This document shows, in pieces, positions 1 through 7,310 of a stretch of 64,000 nt of DNA (within the stretch, counting starts at the first letter, position 1; each line of letters begins with the position of its first letter). Origin of the DNA: Chloroflexota bacterium. GTDB lineage: Bacteria; Chloroflexota; Limnocylindria; Limnocylindrales; CSP1-4. Location of the stretch: assembly GCA_947475545.1 (NCBI GenBank), contig CANJLL010000003.1:186001-250000 (forward strand). The letters are read 5' to 3'. Both the position numbers and the translations under genes were made by a program. A model generated the notes under the pieces. It saw nothing but the letters and a program-made list of their open reading frames with translations. It was not told the origin of the DNA and made no database searches.

Positions 1-309
1 GCGCGGTGAAGCGGCCGCCGCGCGTGGCGGGTCGGCGCGTGCCCGGGCGTGCGCCAGGGCGGGCGGCGGTCGGTGCGCCAGCGCCAGTGGTGGCGGGGCG
101 AGCCGGCTGCTCGGGGGAGCTGGCGTCGTCGGTCAAGGGAGCAGTTCCTCGTGGGTGGGGCCGCTGGGCGGCGGGTTTGCGCAACAGAGGGTACTCGTAG
201 CGCGCATGCCGTGCGTCAGGCGCGACCTGCCGTCCATCGGACCGGGCGCGGCCCGCTGTGCATTGGACCCGGCGCGGCCCGAGACGCGGCCGGGCGAGTG
301 CCGCTGGCC
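1..309. other. Window edge, no convincing gene
   Basis: I see no credible gene here. Open frames exist only because GC is high and stops are rare; their translations are arginine- and alanine-rich with no recognisable domain. Positions 235-290 hold a degenerate direct repeat of the type GACCGGGCGCGGCCCG / GACCCGGCGCGGCCCG. The stretch lies downstream of the minus-strand membrane protein at 310-705. Confidence 0.5.
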
Positions 310-705
310 CTAGGCCTCGTTCAGCCAGGCACGTGCCGCGTCCCCGGCCAGCCCGCGGAGCAGCAGGATCCCCAGTGCCGCCACCAGCAGCGCGACCGGG
401 AGCATCCCCGAGAAGAGCGCCAGCGGCACCGCCGGGACGGTCAGCGAGCTGAGGCCCAGCGCCAGGGAGCGCGACGCCTCCTTGCGCTGGAGGACCAGGG
501 TGATCGTGAAGATGTCGTAGGCCAGGAGGGCCATCACCACCAGGCCCACCAGCGAGACGGGCGCGGCGACGGCCAGGTCCACCACGAACCGGAGCGAGAG
601 CCCAATCACGCCGAGGATCAGGAACGCGTAGCCCAGGAAGACCTGGATCACCGGCGGCATGGAGCGCGTCGAGGGCAGGGGGCCGGGTGCGGTCGTGGGG
701 GGCAT
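310..705 (-). CDS. Small integral membrane protein, unknown function
   Basis: This is a 131-residue protein of unknown function. After a proline-rich N-terminus of about 18 residues, three or four hydrophobic segments are visible: roughly residues 20-43, 45-65, 83-103 and 103-118. It is therefore a plausible small polytopic membrane protein. The start at 705 is used because a CAGAAT hexamer lies 7 nt upstream, like other starts in this window. An internal ATG at 660 is the alternative and would remove only the non-hydrophobic leader. It is transcribed divergently from the methyltransferase-like gene at 861. I do not recognise a family. Confidence 0.6.
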   Translation of the reverse strand: MPPTTAPGPLPSTRSMPPVIQVFLGYAFLILGVIGLSLRFVVDLAVAAPVSLVGLVVMALLAYDIFTITLVLQRKEASRSLALGLSSLTVPAVPLALFSGMLPVALLVAALGILLLRGLAGDAARAWLNEA

Positions 706-844
706 CGGTGCGATTCTGCCACGCCGGGGCCATGTTGCCTGCGTGAGCCGGCGATGCCTGCGCGGCCCAGCCGTGCCTGCCCGAGCCGGCGATGCCTGCG
801 CCTACCGACCGTGCCTGCGCGGCCCGGCGACCGACGGCAGCCCC

Positions 845-850
845 ATATAC
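845..850 (+). promoter_or_regulatory. Putative -10 hexamer TATACT
   Basis: TATACT lies 10 nt upstream of the GTG at 861, with no Shine-Dalgarno sequence between them. This fits a leaderless or near-leaderless transcript and supports the GTG start over the upstream in-frame ATG at 792. Confidence 0.45.
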
Positions 851-860
851 TCCAGCGACC

Positions 861-1478
861 GTGGCCGACCTTCCCATCGACCTGACCCCCGAGCTCGCCG
901 CTCGACTCGCCCGCGCCCTCGACGTCGAGGGCAAGATCGTGGCCGCCCTCGAGGCCCTGGGCCCCGTGGCCGGTTGCGACGTCGCATTGGTGGACACCCG
1001 CGGCGGGCCGATTCGTGCCGGCCTCGTCGCCGCCGGCGCCCGGGTCGAGGACCTTCCGCTGGATCCAGCGACGTGGTCAGCCTTCCCGTCGGGTGGCTTC
1101 GACGCCGTCGTCGGCCTGTGGTCCGCCTTCCGCGGCATCAACCCTGCCGAGCTCGCGGGCGCCGAACGGCTCCTTCGCCCGGGCGGCCGCCTGCTGGTCT
1201 TCCACGACTACGGTCGCGACGACATCGCGGGGTTGCGGGGCGACCTGCCCGAGTACGGCGCGTGGAGTCGGCGCAACGGGCCGTTCCTGGCCGGTGGCTT
1301 CCGGGTGCGCGTGCTGCACTGCTTCTGGACGTTCGAGACCCTCGAGGAGACGCGGGCGTTCCTCGCCGACGCGTTTGGGGAGGCCGGCGTGGCGCTGGGC
1401 GAGACGCTCAAGCGACCGCGGCTCTCGTGGAACGTGGGGGCCTACCACCGCGCTCGCCTGCTACCCTCCGACGCATGA
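861..1478 (+). CDS. SAM-dependent methyltransferase-like protein
   Basis: This 205-residue protein (from GTG) reads like the Rossmann core of a class I methyltransferase. It has a segment like VAGCDVALVDTRGGP near the N-terminus, then AGARVEDLPLD, then GGFDAVVGLWSAFRGINP, then LLRPGGRLLVFHDYGRDDI, the typical post-motif strand. The glycine-rich SAM loop is poorly conserved, so enzymatic activity is uncertain. The GTG at 861 is chosen because a TATACT hexamer sits just upstream, and residues encoded before it are low-complexity. Its stop overlaps the next start (ATGA at 1475-1478), so the two genes are probably translated together. The substrate cannot be inferred. Confidence 0.6.
   Translation: MADLPIDLTPELAARLARALDVEGKIVAALEALGPVAGCDVALVDTRGGPIRAGLVAAGARVEDLPLDPATWSAFPSGGFDAVVGLWSAFRGINPAELAGAERLLRPGGRLLVFHDYGRDDIAGLRGDLPEYGAWSRRNGPFLAGGFRVRVLHCFWTFETLEETRAFLADAFGEAGVALGETLKRPRLSWNVGAYHRARLLPSDA
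1462..1467 (+). promoter_or_regulatory. Putative internal -10 hexamer TACCCT
   Basis: TACCCT lies 7 nt before the ATG at 1475, inside the end of the upstream gene. It could drive a leaderless transcript of the small membrane protein. The same spacing recurs at several other genes in this window. Confidence 0.35.
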
Positions 1479-1888
1479 CGCGCGGCCGGATGGAACCACG
1501 ACCGCAGGCGACGACCCGCCGGGCTGATGGATCGGGTCGGCGCCGCGCCGCTGCGCCGCGCTCGGCCGGGCCGCACATCGGCGGCGTGGAGATCAGCCCG
1601 ATGCGCGTCGTCATGGTGATCGCCCTGGTGGGCAGCCTCCTCTACCTCGTCTTCGCCATCACGGTTCGCGACGCCAGCCAGATCCCGATGCTCTCCTCCG
1701 GGGCCGCCGTGCTGGGTATCGTCTTTGCCGCGCTGGCCGTGGGCGGCCTCATCGACTGCTACCGGGCGGGCAAGGCCAACGACGGCCGGCGGGCGATGCT
1801 GATGGCGGTGGCCGGCGGGGTCTCCGCCATGATCTCGGCCGGCGCGTTTGCGGCGGCCATGGTGCTCGCACTGGTCTGGTCCGCCTGA
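1475..1888 (+). CDS. Small membrane protein, unknown function
   Basis: This 137-residue protein has a basic, arginine-rich N-terminus of about 45 residues followed by three hydrophobic segments, roughly residues 43-63, 72-92 and 108-132. The basic side is expected to face the cytoplasm. The ATG overlaps the stop of the methyltransferase-like gene by four bases. A later ATG at 1601 would start just before the first membrane segment and cannot be excluded. No family is recognised. Confidence 0.6.
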   Translation: MTRGRMEPRPQATTRRADGSGRRRAAAPRSAGPHIGGVEISPMRVVMVIALVGSLLYLVFAITVRDASQIPMLSSGAAVLGIVFAALAVGGLIDCYRAGKANDGRRAMLMAVAGGVSAMISAGAFAAAMVLALVWSA

Positions 1889-1896
1889 GCCCCTGC

Positions 1897-1902
1897 TACA
1901 CT
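1897..1902 (+). promoter_or_regulatory. -10 hexamer of the tRNA-Glu gene
   Basis: TACACT ends 14 nt before the first base of tRNA-Glu, which puts transcription initiation about 7 nt upstream of the mature 5' end. It is a useful internal reference for what a -10 element looks like in this genome (TANNNT). Confidence 0.55.
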
Positions 1903-1916
1903 CGGGCCGCCCCCTC

Positions 1917-1993
1917 GCCCCCATCGTCTAGAGGCCTAGGACGCCACCCTTTCAAGGTGGAGATCAGGGGTTCGAATCCCCTTGGGGGTACCA
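1917..1993 (+). tRNA. tRNA-Glu (anticodon TTC)
   Basis: A complete cloverleaf can be folded by eye. The acceptor stem is GCCCCCA with TGGGGGT (one G-U pair at the end). The anticodon stem CCACC/GGTGG encloses the loop CTTTCAA with anticodon TTC at 1951-1953. The T arm AGGGG-TTCGAAT-CCCCT is canonical. The discriminator is A, and CCA is encoded at 1991-1993. It reads GAA and GAG codons. It sits alone between a membrane protein and an aldehyde dehydrogenase, preceded by its own -10 hexamer. Confidence 0.96.
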
Positions 1994-2110
1994 CGCAACC
2001 TCGCCCGGTCCGTTCCGGCGCGCCCCGTGGGCCGGCCGGCGGCAACGCGGCCCTCGCGCGCGGGCGCCAATCCGGGCATCCTTGCGTCCACACGCAGTGA
2101 GGATGAGCTG

Positions 2111-3541
2111 ATGGCCTGGACGCTGGACCACTGGATCAACGGGGCGGCCGTGCCCCCGGCCTCCGGGGAGTACGCGGATCGAAGCAGCCCCGCGACCGGC
2201 GAGTCGGTCTGCCGGGTCGCCGAGGGCACGGCCCCCGACGTCGACGCCGCCGTCGCCGCCGCGAAGCGCGCGCAGCCGGGCTGGGCCGCCACCTCCGCCG
2301 CCGTCCGTGGCCGCCTCCTGATCGACGTGGCGCGCCGAATCCGTGCCGCCGCCGACGCCCTCACCGACGGCGAGGTCGCCGAGACCGGCAAGCTGCGCGC
2401 CACGGCCGCCGGCGAGGTGGAGGGCGCGGCGCAGTATTTCGAGTTCTACGGCGAGGTGATCAACGCCATCGGCGGCGAGACCTTCGACCTGGGCGGCGGC
2501 TTCCACAGCTTCACGCGCAACGAGCCATTCGGCGTCATCGGCGTGATCACGCCCTGGAACCTGCCCATCAACCAGGCGGCACGCGCCGGGGCCCCGGCCA
2601 TCGCGGCCGGCAACGCGGTTGTCCTCAAGCCCTCGTCGCTGACCTCCACGTCCTCGGTCCGGATCGGCGAGCTGATCAAGGCGGCCGGCATCCCGGACGG
2701 GGTCTGGAACGTGGTCCTGGGCGGCGGGTCCACCACCGGTCCGCTCGTGGTCAACCACCCCGACGTCCGCAAGGTGGCGTTCACCGGCTCCGTTGACGTG
2801 GGTCGCCAGCTGGCGCACATGGCGGCGGACCGCCTGATCCCGCTCACCCTGGAGCTGGGTGGCAAGAGCGCCAACGTGGTCTTCGCGGACGCGGACCTCG
2901 ACAAGGCCGCCGCCGCGGCCACCAACGGCTTCGTCAGCAACGCCGGCCAGGTCTGCTCGGCCTGTACCCGGATCCTGGTCCAGCGCGACGTTCACGACGC
3001 GTTCGCGGCGAAGCTCAAGGCCGCGGCCGAGGCGCACCGGCTGGGCGAGACGGTGGGCCCGGTGATCAGCGGCGGCCAGTACAGGACCGTCCGCCAGTAC
3101 CTAGATGTCGCGGAAGCGGAGGGCGCCACGCCCATCGCCGGCGGGGCAGCGGCCGCGGACGCGGCGCGCGCCAGCGGATCGGCCGGCTTCTTCGTCCCGC
3201 CTACCGTCTACACCAACGTGCGCAACTCGATGCGGATCGCGCAGGAGGAGGTCTTCGGGCCCGTCCTCGTCGTCATCCCGTTCGACACCGAAGCTGAGGC
3301 GGTCGAGATCGCCAATGACTCGCCGTATGGGCTGGTGGCCGGCGTCTGGACGCGCGACATCAGCCGCGCCCTGCGGGTGGCCGCCGGGATCGAGGCGGGC
3401 CAGGTCTTCGTGAACTCGTGGTGGTCGGGCGGCGTGATGACGCCCTTCGGCGGCTTCAAGCAGTCGGGCTACGGGCGCGAGAAGGGCGTCGAGGCGCTCC
3501 ACCACTACACGCAGACCAAGACGGTGACGATCGCGCTCTAG
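2111..3541 (+). CDS. NAD(P)-dependent aldehyde dehydrogenase
   Basis: A full-length ALDH of 476 residues, which oxidises an aldehyde to the carboxylate with NAD or NADP. The family landmarks are in order: GVITPWNLP (cofactor and oxyanion region), KPSSLTS, the Rossmann turn FTGSVDVGRQLA, the general-base glutamate in LELGGKSANVV, the catalytic cysteine in NAGQVCSA, EEVFGPVLVV, and PFGGFKQSGYGRE near the C-terminus. The start is the ATG at 2111, with GAGGATG upstream. The frame upstream of it runs through the tRNA and is not coding. The pattern resembles betaine-, aminobutyr- or phenylacetaldehyde dehydrogenases, but the substrate cannot be fixed. The MFS gene follows within 100 bases. Confidence 0.93.
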   Translation: MAWTLDHWINGAAVPPASGEYADRSSPATGESVCRVAEGTAPDVDAAVAAAKRAQPGWAATSAAVRGRLLIDVARRIRAAADALTDGEVAETGKLRATAAGEVEGAAQYFEFYGEVINAIGGETFDLGGGFHSFTRNEPFGVIGVITPWNLPINQAARAGAPAIAAGNAVVLKPSSLTSTSSVRIGELIKAAGIPDGVWNVVLGGGSTTGPLVVNHPDVRKVAFTGSVDVGRQLAHMAADRLIPLTLELGGKSANVVFADADLDKAAAAATNGFVSNAGQVCSACTRILVQRDVHDAFAAKLKAAAEAHRLGETVGPVISGGQYRTVRQYLDVAEAEGATPIAGGAAAADAARASGSAGFFVPPTVYTNVRNSMRIAQEEVFGPVLVVIPFDTEAEAVEIANDSPYGLVAGVWTRDISRALRVAAGIEAGQVFVNSWWSGGVMTPFGGFKQSGYGREKGVEALHHYTQTKTVTIAL

Positions 3542-3639
3542 GGCCGCGGCCGCCGCTCGTTCGAACCCGACCTCTGGCCTCCCTTCGGCCCCGCCCGTCC
3601 TTGGCTCCGTCCCGCTCGCCGCTCGCCGTCGCGTCGCTG

Positions 3640-4965
3640 ATGGTGGGCGCGGGCCTCGCGTGCTGGACCGCGCTGGCAACCGTGATGCTGGCCGCCCGAG
3701 GGCTCGACGATGCCGGGATCGGCCTGGCCGCGTCGGCCGGGGCCATCGCGTTTGTCGTCGCGATCCCCGTCTGGAGCCACGTCGCCGACACGATGCTGGG
3801 TCGTCCGCGGACCCTCGCCCTGGCCGGGCTGCTGGTGGCGGTGCTCGCCCTTGGGTTCGGCCTGCCGCCGGACTTGCCGCCGGTTGCCGCCGGCGTGCTG
3901 TACGCGCTGATCATGGCCGGGATGGCCCCCTGGCTCCTCCTCGTCGACGCGATCACGGTCAACGTCACGCACGACGCCGCGGCCTACGCGCGAATCCGAT
4001 TGCTGGCCAGCCTGGCGTTCGCGGCGACCAGCATCGCCGTGGGCTTCGTGGCCGCGGCGACGTCCCTGGCCGCGCCGCCGTTGCTGCTGGCGGCCACGTC
4101 CCTGGGCGTTGCCGCAGCCGCGCGTCGGCTGCCCGATGCGGGCCGCGCGGTGCTGGGCGTTGGCCGCGGGACGCCGGGTACCGGTACGGACTCGGATGCG
4201 GGCTCGGTCGCCGGCTCGGACTCGGCGTCGGCCTCGGGCTCGGCTCCCGCGCCAAGCTCGGCTCCCACGCTCAGCTCGGCCGAAGCCGAACGATCCGCTC
4301 GCACGTTCGACCGCCGCCGGTTCGACCGCCGCGACCTCGCCCGCCTGCTCGGCTCGACCGGCGAGGCATTCCGGATCGCACCCGGCCTCCCCATCCTGTT
4401 GCTGGCCGCCCTCCTGGCGCACGCCGGTCATGCCGGCCAGGCCATCTTCCTGGGCCTCCGGATCCTCCAGCTGGGCGGCGGGCCGGCCGACGTCACGCTG
4501 GCCTCCGGGTCGGCCGCGGCCGTGGAGATCCCGTCCTTCTTCATGTGGGGCTGGGTGGCCGGTCGCTGGGGGCTGCGCGCCAGCTTTGGGGCCGGGTCGC
4601 TCATCTACGCGCTGGTGGCCGTGATCTGGGCGACCACCGATTCCGTGCCGATCACCATCCTCGCTCGAACGGTGTCCGGCGCCGGCTTCTCCGCGCTGGC
4701 GATCTCCGGCACCCTCGCGATGCGCTCGCTCCTGCCGCGCCAGCTGGCCGCCACCGGCCAGGGGATGTACCTGGTGACCGCCGGCGGGATCGCGAGCGTG
4801 GTGGCGGGCGTGGCCGGACCGGCGCTCATCGGCGCGGGTGGCTACCCGCTGCTCTTCGCGGCGATCGCCGTCGCCGGGGTCGTTGGGGCGGGCGTGGGCT
4901 TCGCCGCGTTCCCGGGCGTCGGACGGCCCTCGTCCGACGCGGGCCTCGGGGTTCGGCGAATCTAG
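3640..4965 (+). CDS. MFS-type transporter (MFS_1-like)
   Basis: This 441-residue polytopic membrane protein has about twelve hydrophobic segments and fits the major facilitator superfamily. The first half is followed by a long hydrophilic cytoplasmic loop at about residues 185-240. It is rich in D, S and A and ends in a basic stretch (FDRRRFDRRDLARLL), as expected between helices 6 and 7. The start is uncertain. The ATG at 3640 lies at the edge of the first helix, and an in-frame TTG at 3601 would give a fuller N-terminus. Its stop shares the CTAG at 4962-4965 with the convergent VapC remnant. The substrate is unknown. The aldehyde dehydrogenase upstream may be co-transcribed. Confidence 0.8.
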   Translation: MVGAGLACWTALATVMLAARGLDDAGIGLAASAGAIAFVVAIPVWSHVADTMLGRPRTLALAGLLVAVLALGFGLPPDLPPVAAGVLYALIMAGMAPWLLLVDAITVNVTHDAAAYARIRLLASLAFAATSIAVGFVAAATSLAAPPLLLAATSLGVAAAARRLPDAGRAVLGVGRGTPGTGTDSDAGSVAGSDSASASGSAPAPSSAPTLSSAEAERSARTFDRRRFDRRDLARLLGSTGEAFRIAPGLPILLLAALLAHAGHAGQAIFLGLRILQLGGGPADVTLASGSAAAVEIPSFFMWGWVAGRWGLRASFGAGSLIYALVAVIWATTDSVPITILARTVSGAGFSALAISGTLAMRSLLPRQLAATGQGMYLVTAGGIASVVAGVAGPALIGAGGYPLLFAAIAVAGVVGAGVGFAAFPGVGRPSSDAGLGVRRI

Positions 4966-5225
4966 GTTCGCGGTGCAGGGATTGGGCGAACCACCAGGTC
5001 GTCGATGCCTGCGAAGTCGGCCGGGTTGGCCGTGTAGAGGGGCAGGCCGTTGGCGATGGCGATGGCGGCGATCATCGCGTCGAAGGAGCGCGCCGATGGC
5101 TTGCGCCCCGCGCCACGGAGCGAGGCCGCCACGCGGGCGAGGAGTCCCTCGGGGTCCCTCCGCTTGTGGACCTGGTTCGCATTCTCGCCATCGCCCGTTA
5201 TCAGGGGCTTACCGGCGCCGAACAC
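4962..5225 (-). pseudogene. VapC-like PIN-domain remnant (N-terminus missing)
   Basis: The reading frame translates to the C-terminal half of a VapC toxin. The segment SFDAMIAAIAIANGLPLYT followed by ANPADF matches the usual end of a PIN-domain RNase, with the central aspartate and the late N-x-x-D/F motif. The N-terminal strand carrying the first metal-binding aspartate is absent. In-frame stop TGA at 5238-5240 precedes the fragment, and the ArsR promoter follows immediately. No VapB antitoxin is visible nearby. I read it as a decayed toxin gene. It could still be expressed from the GTG at 5225, but it would lack a complete active site. Confidence 0.7.
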
Positions 5226-5261
5226 TTGCGCGGCTGCTCAACCTTCGGCGCCCGACGCCGC

Positions 5262-5267
5262 TACAGT
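5262..5267 (+). promoter_or_regulatory. Putative -10 hexamer TACAGT of arsR-type gene
   Basis: TACAGT lies 6 nt before the ATG at 5274 with no ribosome binding site, suggesting a leaderless mRNA for the regulator and the downstream CDF transporter. Autoregulation would place the regulator's operator around it, but I see no clear palindrome. Confidence 0.5.
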
Positions 5268-5273
5268 TGCGCC

Positions 5274-5708
5274 ATGGCTCAACTATCCCGGGGCGCCGCC
5301 CCCACCCCCGCACCCGCCGTCTTCGCGTCGGCCATCGACGCCCACACCTGCTCGGCCCAGTGCCTCCACCCGCACGCGATCCATCCAGTGCTGGGGCGCA
5401 CGCTGGGGCAGCACGGCGCCCGGGCCGTCGGCGAGCTGTTCGCCACCCTGGCCGATCCGTCCCGTGCGCAGATTCTCCACCTGCTTGCGATCAGCGAGCA
5501 CGAGCTGTGCGTCCATGACATGGCGTTGGTGCTGGGGATGAGCGTCTCCGCGCTCTCGCACCAGCTGCGTCACCTCCAGGACCGGCGCGCAGTGGAGCGG
5601 CGGAAGGACGGCCGGACCGTGTTCTACCGCCTCCTGGACGACCACCTGCGCGAGCTGGTCCTGGGCGCCGCCGCCCACGTGGCCGAGACCATCGACGGCC
5701 GCGACTGA
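5274..5708 (+). CDS. ArsR/SmtB-family metal-responsive repressor
   Basis: A 144-residue winged-helix repressor of the ArsR/SmtB family. Residues about 45-140 hold the DNA-binding fold: LADPSRAQILHLL, then ELCVHDMALVLGMSVSALSHQLRHL (recognition helix), then the wing RKDGRTVFYRL. The N-terminus has a Cys/His cluster (HTCSAQCLHPHAIH). Together with the cysteine of ELCVHD this resembles the alpha3N metal site of CadC/SmtB-type sensors for Cd, Pb or Zn. The last helix also carries histidines (DDHLREL, AAHVAE), as in alpha5 zinc sites. The gene overlaps the start of a CDF efflux transporter, which is the expected target. The ATG at 5274 is preferred because of the hexamer 6 nt upstream. Confidence 0.9.
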   Translation: MAQLSRGAAPTPAPAVFASAIDAHTCSAQCLHPHAIHPVLGRTLGQHGARAVGELFATLADPSRAQILHLLAISEHELCVHDMALVLGMSVSALSHQLRHLQDRRAVERRKDGRTVFYRLLDDHLRELVLGAAAHVAETIDGRD

Positions 5709-6664
5709 TGGCCATTGGCCACGCGCGCGCCGAGCGCGCCGCACGCGCCGCCGACTCTGCCCACGCCGGCCACGGACACACGCATATCTCCCCCGCCAAC
5801 GCCAGCCGTCGCCGCCTGGCTGTCGTCCTGGGCCTGAGCGCACTCATCCTGGTCGCGGAGGTGATCGGTGGGATCGCGTCCGGCAGCCTGGCGCTCCTGG
5901 CCGACGCCGGTCACGTCCTGACCGACATGTCGGGGATCCTGATGGCGCTGCTCGCCATCGGCTTCGCCAGCCGGCCCGCCAGCGCCGAACGCACCTTCGG
6001 CTACCTGCGCGTGGAGATCCTGGCCGCCGTCGGCAACGCCGTCCTGCTGCTGGGTGTGGCCGTGTTCGTCCTGTTCGAGGCCGTCGAGCGGTTCTTCACG
6101 CCGCACGCGGTCGAAACCGGCCTCATGGCCGGCGTGGCCGCCGTGGGCCTGGTGGTCAACCTGGTTTCGATGCTCATGCTCCAGCAGGCCCAGAAGGAGA
6201 GCCTGAACATCCGCGGCGCGTACCTCGAGGTCATGGGCGACGTGATCGGCTCCGCGGCGGTGATCGTGGCCGCGGTCGTCATCGCGCTGACCGGCTGGCT
6301 GGCCGCGGACGTGGTGGCGTCACTGGCCATCGCCGTCCTGATCGTGCCGCGCACCATCGCGCTGCTGCGCGAGGCCACCGACGTGCTCCTGGAGGCGACG
6401 CCCAAGGGCACTGACATGGAGGAGGTCCGGCGCCACATCCTGGAAGCGCCCGGCGTGATCGACTGCCACGACCTGCACGCCTGGACGATCACGTCGGGCA
6501 GCCACGTGGTCTCGGCTCACGTCGTCCTGGCCGACGGCGCGGATCCGGCGGCGGCGCTCGACGCGCTCACGACGTGCCTGTCGGGCGTCTTCGACATCGA
6601 GCACAGCACGTTCCAGCTGGAGGCCTCGGACCGCCGGCGCCTGGAGCAGTGGAGCCACGACTAG
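5708..6664 (+). CDS. Cation diffusion facilitator (CDF) metal efflux transporter
   Basis: This 318-residue CDF-family transporter exports divalent metal (Zn, Cd or Co in relatives) in exchange for protons. It has a histidine-rich N-terminus (HAGHGHTH), six membrane segments between about residues 35 and 215, and a cytoplasmic C-terminal domain of about 90 residues with DLHAWTITSG and HVVSAHVVL. The helix-2 site is HVLTD, as in zinc transporters. In helix 5 the usual HxxxD reads EVMGD, so one histidine ligand is glutamate. The ATG overlaps the repressor stop (TGATG), so the two genes form an operon for metal resistance. Confidence 0.92.
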   Translation: MAIGHARAERAARAADSAHAGHGHTHISPANASRRRLAVVLGLSALILVAEVIGGIASGSLALLADAGHVLTDMSGILMALLAIGFASRPASAERTFGYLRVEILAAVGNAVLLLGVAVFVLFEAVERFFTPHAVETGLMAGVAAVGLVVNLVSMLMLQQAQKESLNIRGAYLEVMGDVIGSAAVIVAAVVIALTGWLAADVVASLAIAVLIVPRTIALLREATDVLLEATPKGTDMEEVRRHILEAPGVIDCHDLHAWTITSGSHVVSAHVVLADGADPAAALDALTTCLSGVFDIEHSTFQLEASDRRRLEQWSHD

Positions 6665-7310
6665 GGCCTGGGCCGGCATCGTGACCGCCGTGGAGCCACG
6701 CTTGGGCTCGGGCCGCGCGTGTGCCGCGCTGCACCTCCGCGATCAAGGCTAACTTCAGCCTGGTCGGCGCTACGGACTCGTGGAGCCCGGTTCCAGGGAC
6801 AACATCGCCCCAGGCTGTGGCTATCCCCTATTGGGCGGGCGGATTCGTGCACGGCGGTCAGAGGTGACGGCGCGGCGGCCGCGTAGTGACGCTGAGGCTG
6901 GAGTTATCCGGAGTTCGGCCACGGAGGGCCCGCGGAGGACTGATGGCCGGGCGACTCGCCCGCCCTCTGCGCCCGGCCATCTCGCGGATCGCCGCGGCCA
7001 GCTCGTAGGGCCAGGCTCGCCTTGTGGGTATCGATCCCGACCGTCGTCATCAGCCAACTCCTGGGCGCAGGTCCGATTGGCACGGGCCGGCACGGGCCGG
7101 TGTGCGTTCAGGCAGGAACACGCTCCTATGAAGCCACGGCCGGTCCGCCGATCAGCGGGGTGTGCTTGCGTGGGTCCACTTCTCGTTTCGGCGACCGGGC
7201 GACGCGGCGTAGGCTAGGGGCGGTCCACTCGCCACCTTGATCAAGGGAGCCATGGCCGTGCTTCGAGCCACCGTTACTCGGCCGTTCCAGGCCCGACGCC
7301 CGGCCGTCCG
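6665..7310. other. 646-bp intergenic region with transposase remnant
   Basis: Apart from the IS110-like fragment at 6904-7050, I find no gene here. The composition is less extreme than in flanking genes. There is a short direct repeat CACGGGCCGG at 7081-7100. Possible frames on both strands are short or broken and show no domain. The region probably marks an old insertion and decay site. Confidence 0.5.
6904..7050 (-). pseudogene. IS110-family transposase N-terminal remnant
   Basis: From the ATG at 7050 on the minus strand the frame begins MTTVGIDTHKASLAL. This is the characteristic first strand of IS110-type DEDD transposases, including the first catalytic aspartate in VGIDTHK. After 15 residues the frame degrades. 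A shifted frame continues with YELAAAIREMAGRRGRA before all similarity is lost, and the original frame stops at 6904. No terminal repeats or C-terminal transposase domain remain. I infer a heavily decayed insertion-sequence fragment. The evidence rests on one short motif. Confidence 0.45.

Noticed and set aside
49-885. Long plus-strand frame across the window start
   Set aside because: Translation is Arg/Gln/His-rich low complexity and antisense to the membrane protein at 310-705.
1896-2403. Minus-strand frames with GFEPLISTLKG and GIRTPDLHLERVAS
   Set aside because: These are the familiar false translations of a tRNA gene read on the opposite strand. They coincide with tRNA-Glu.
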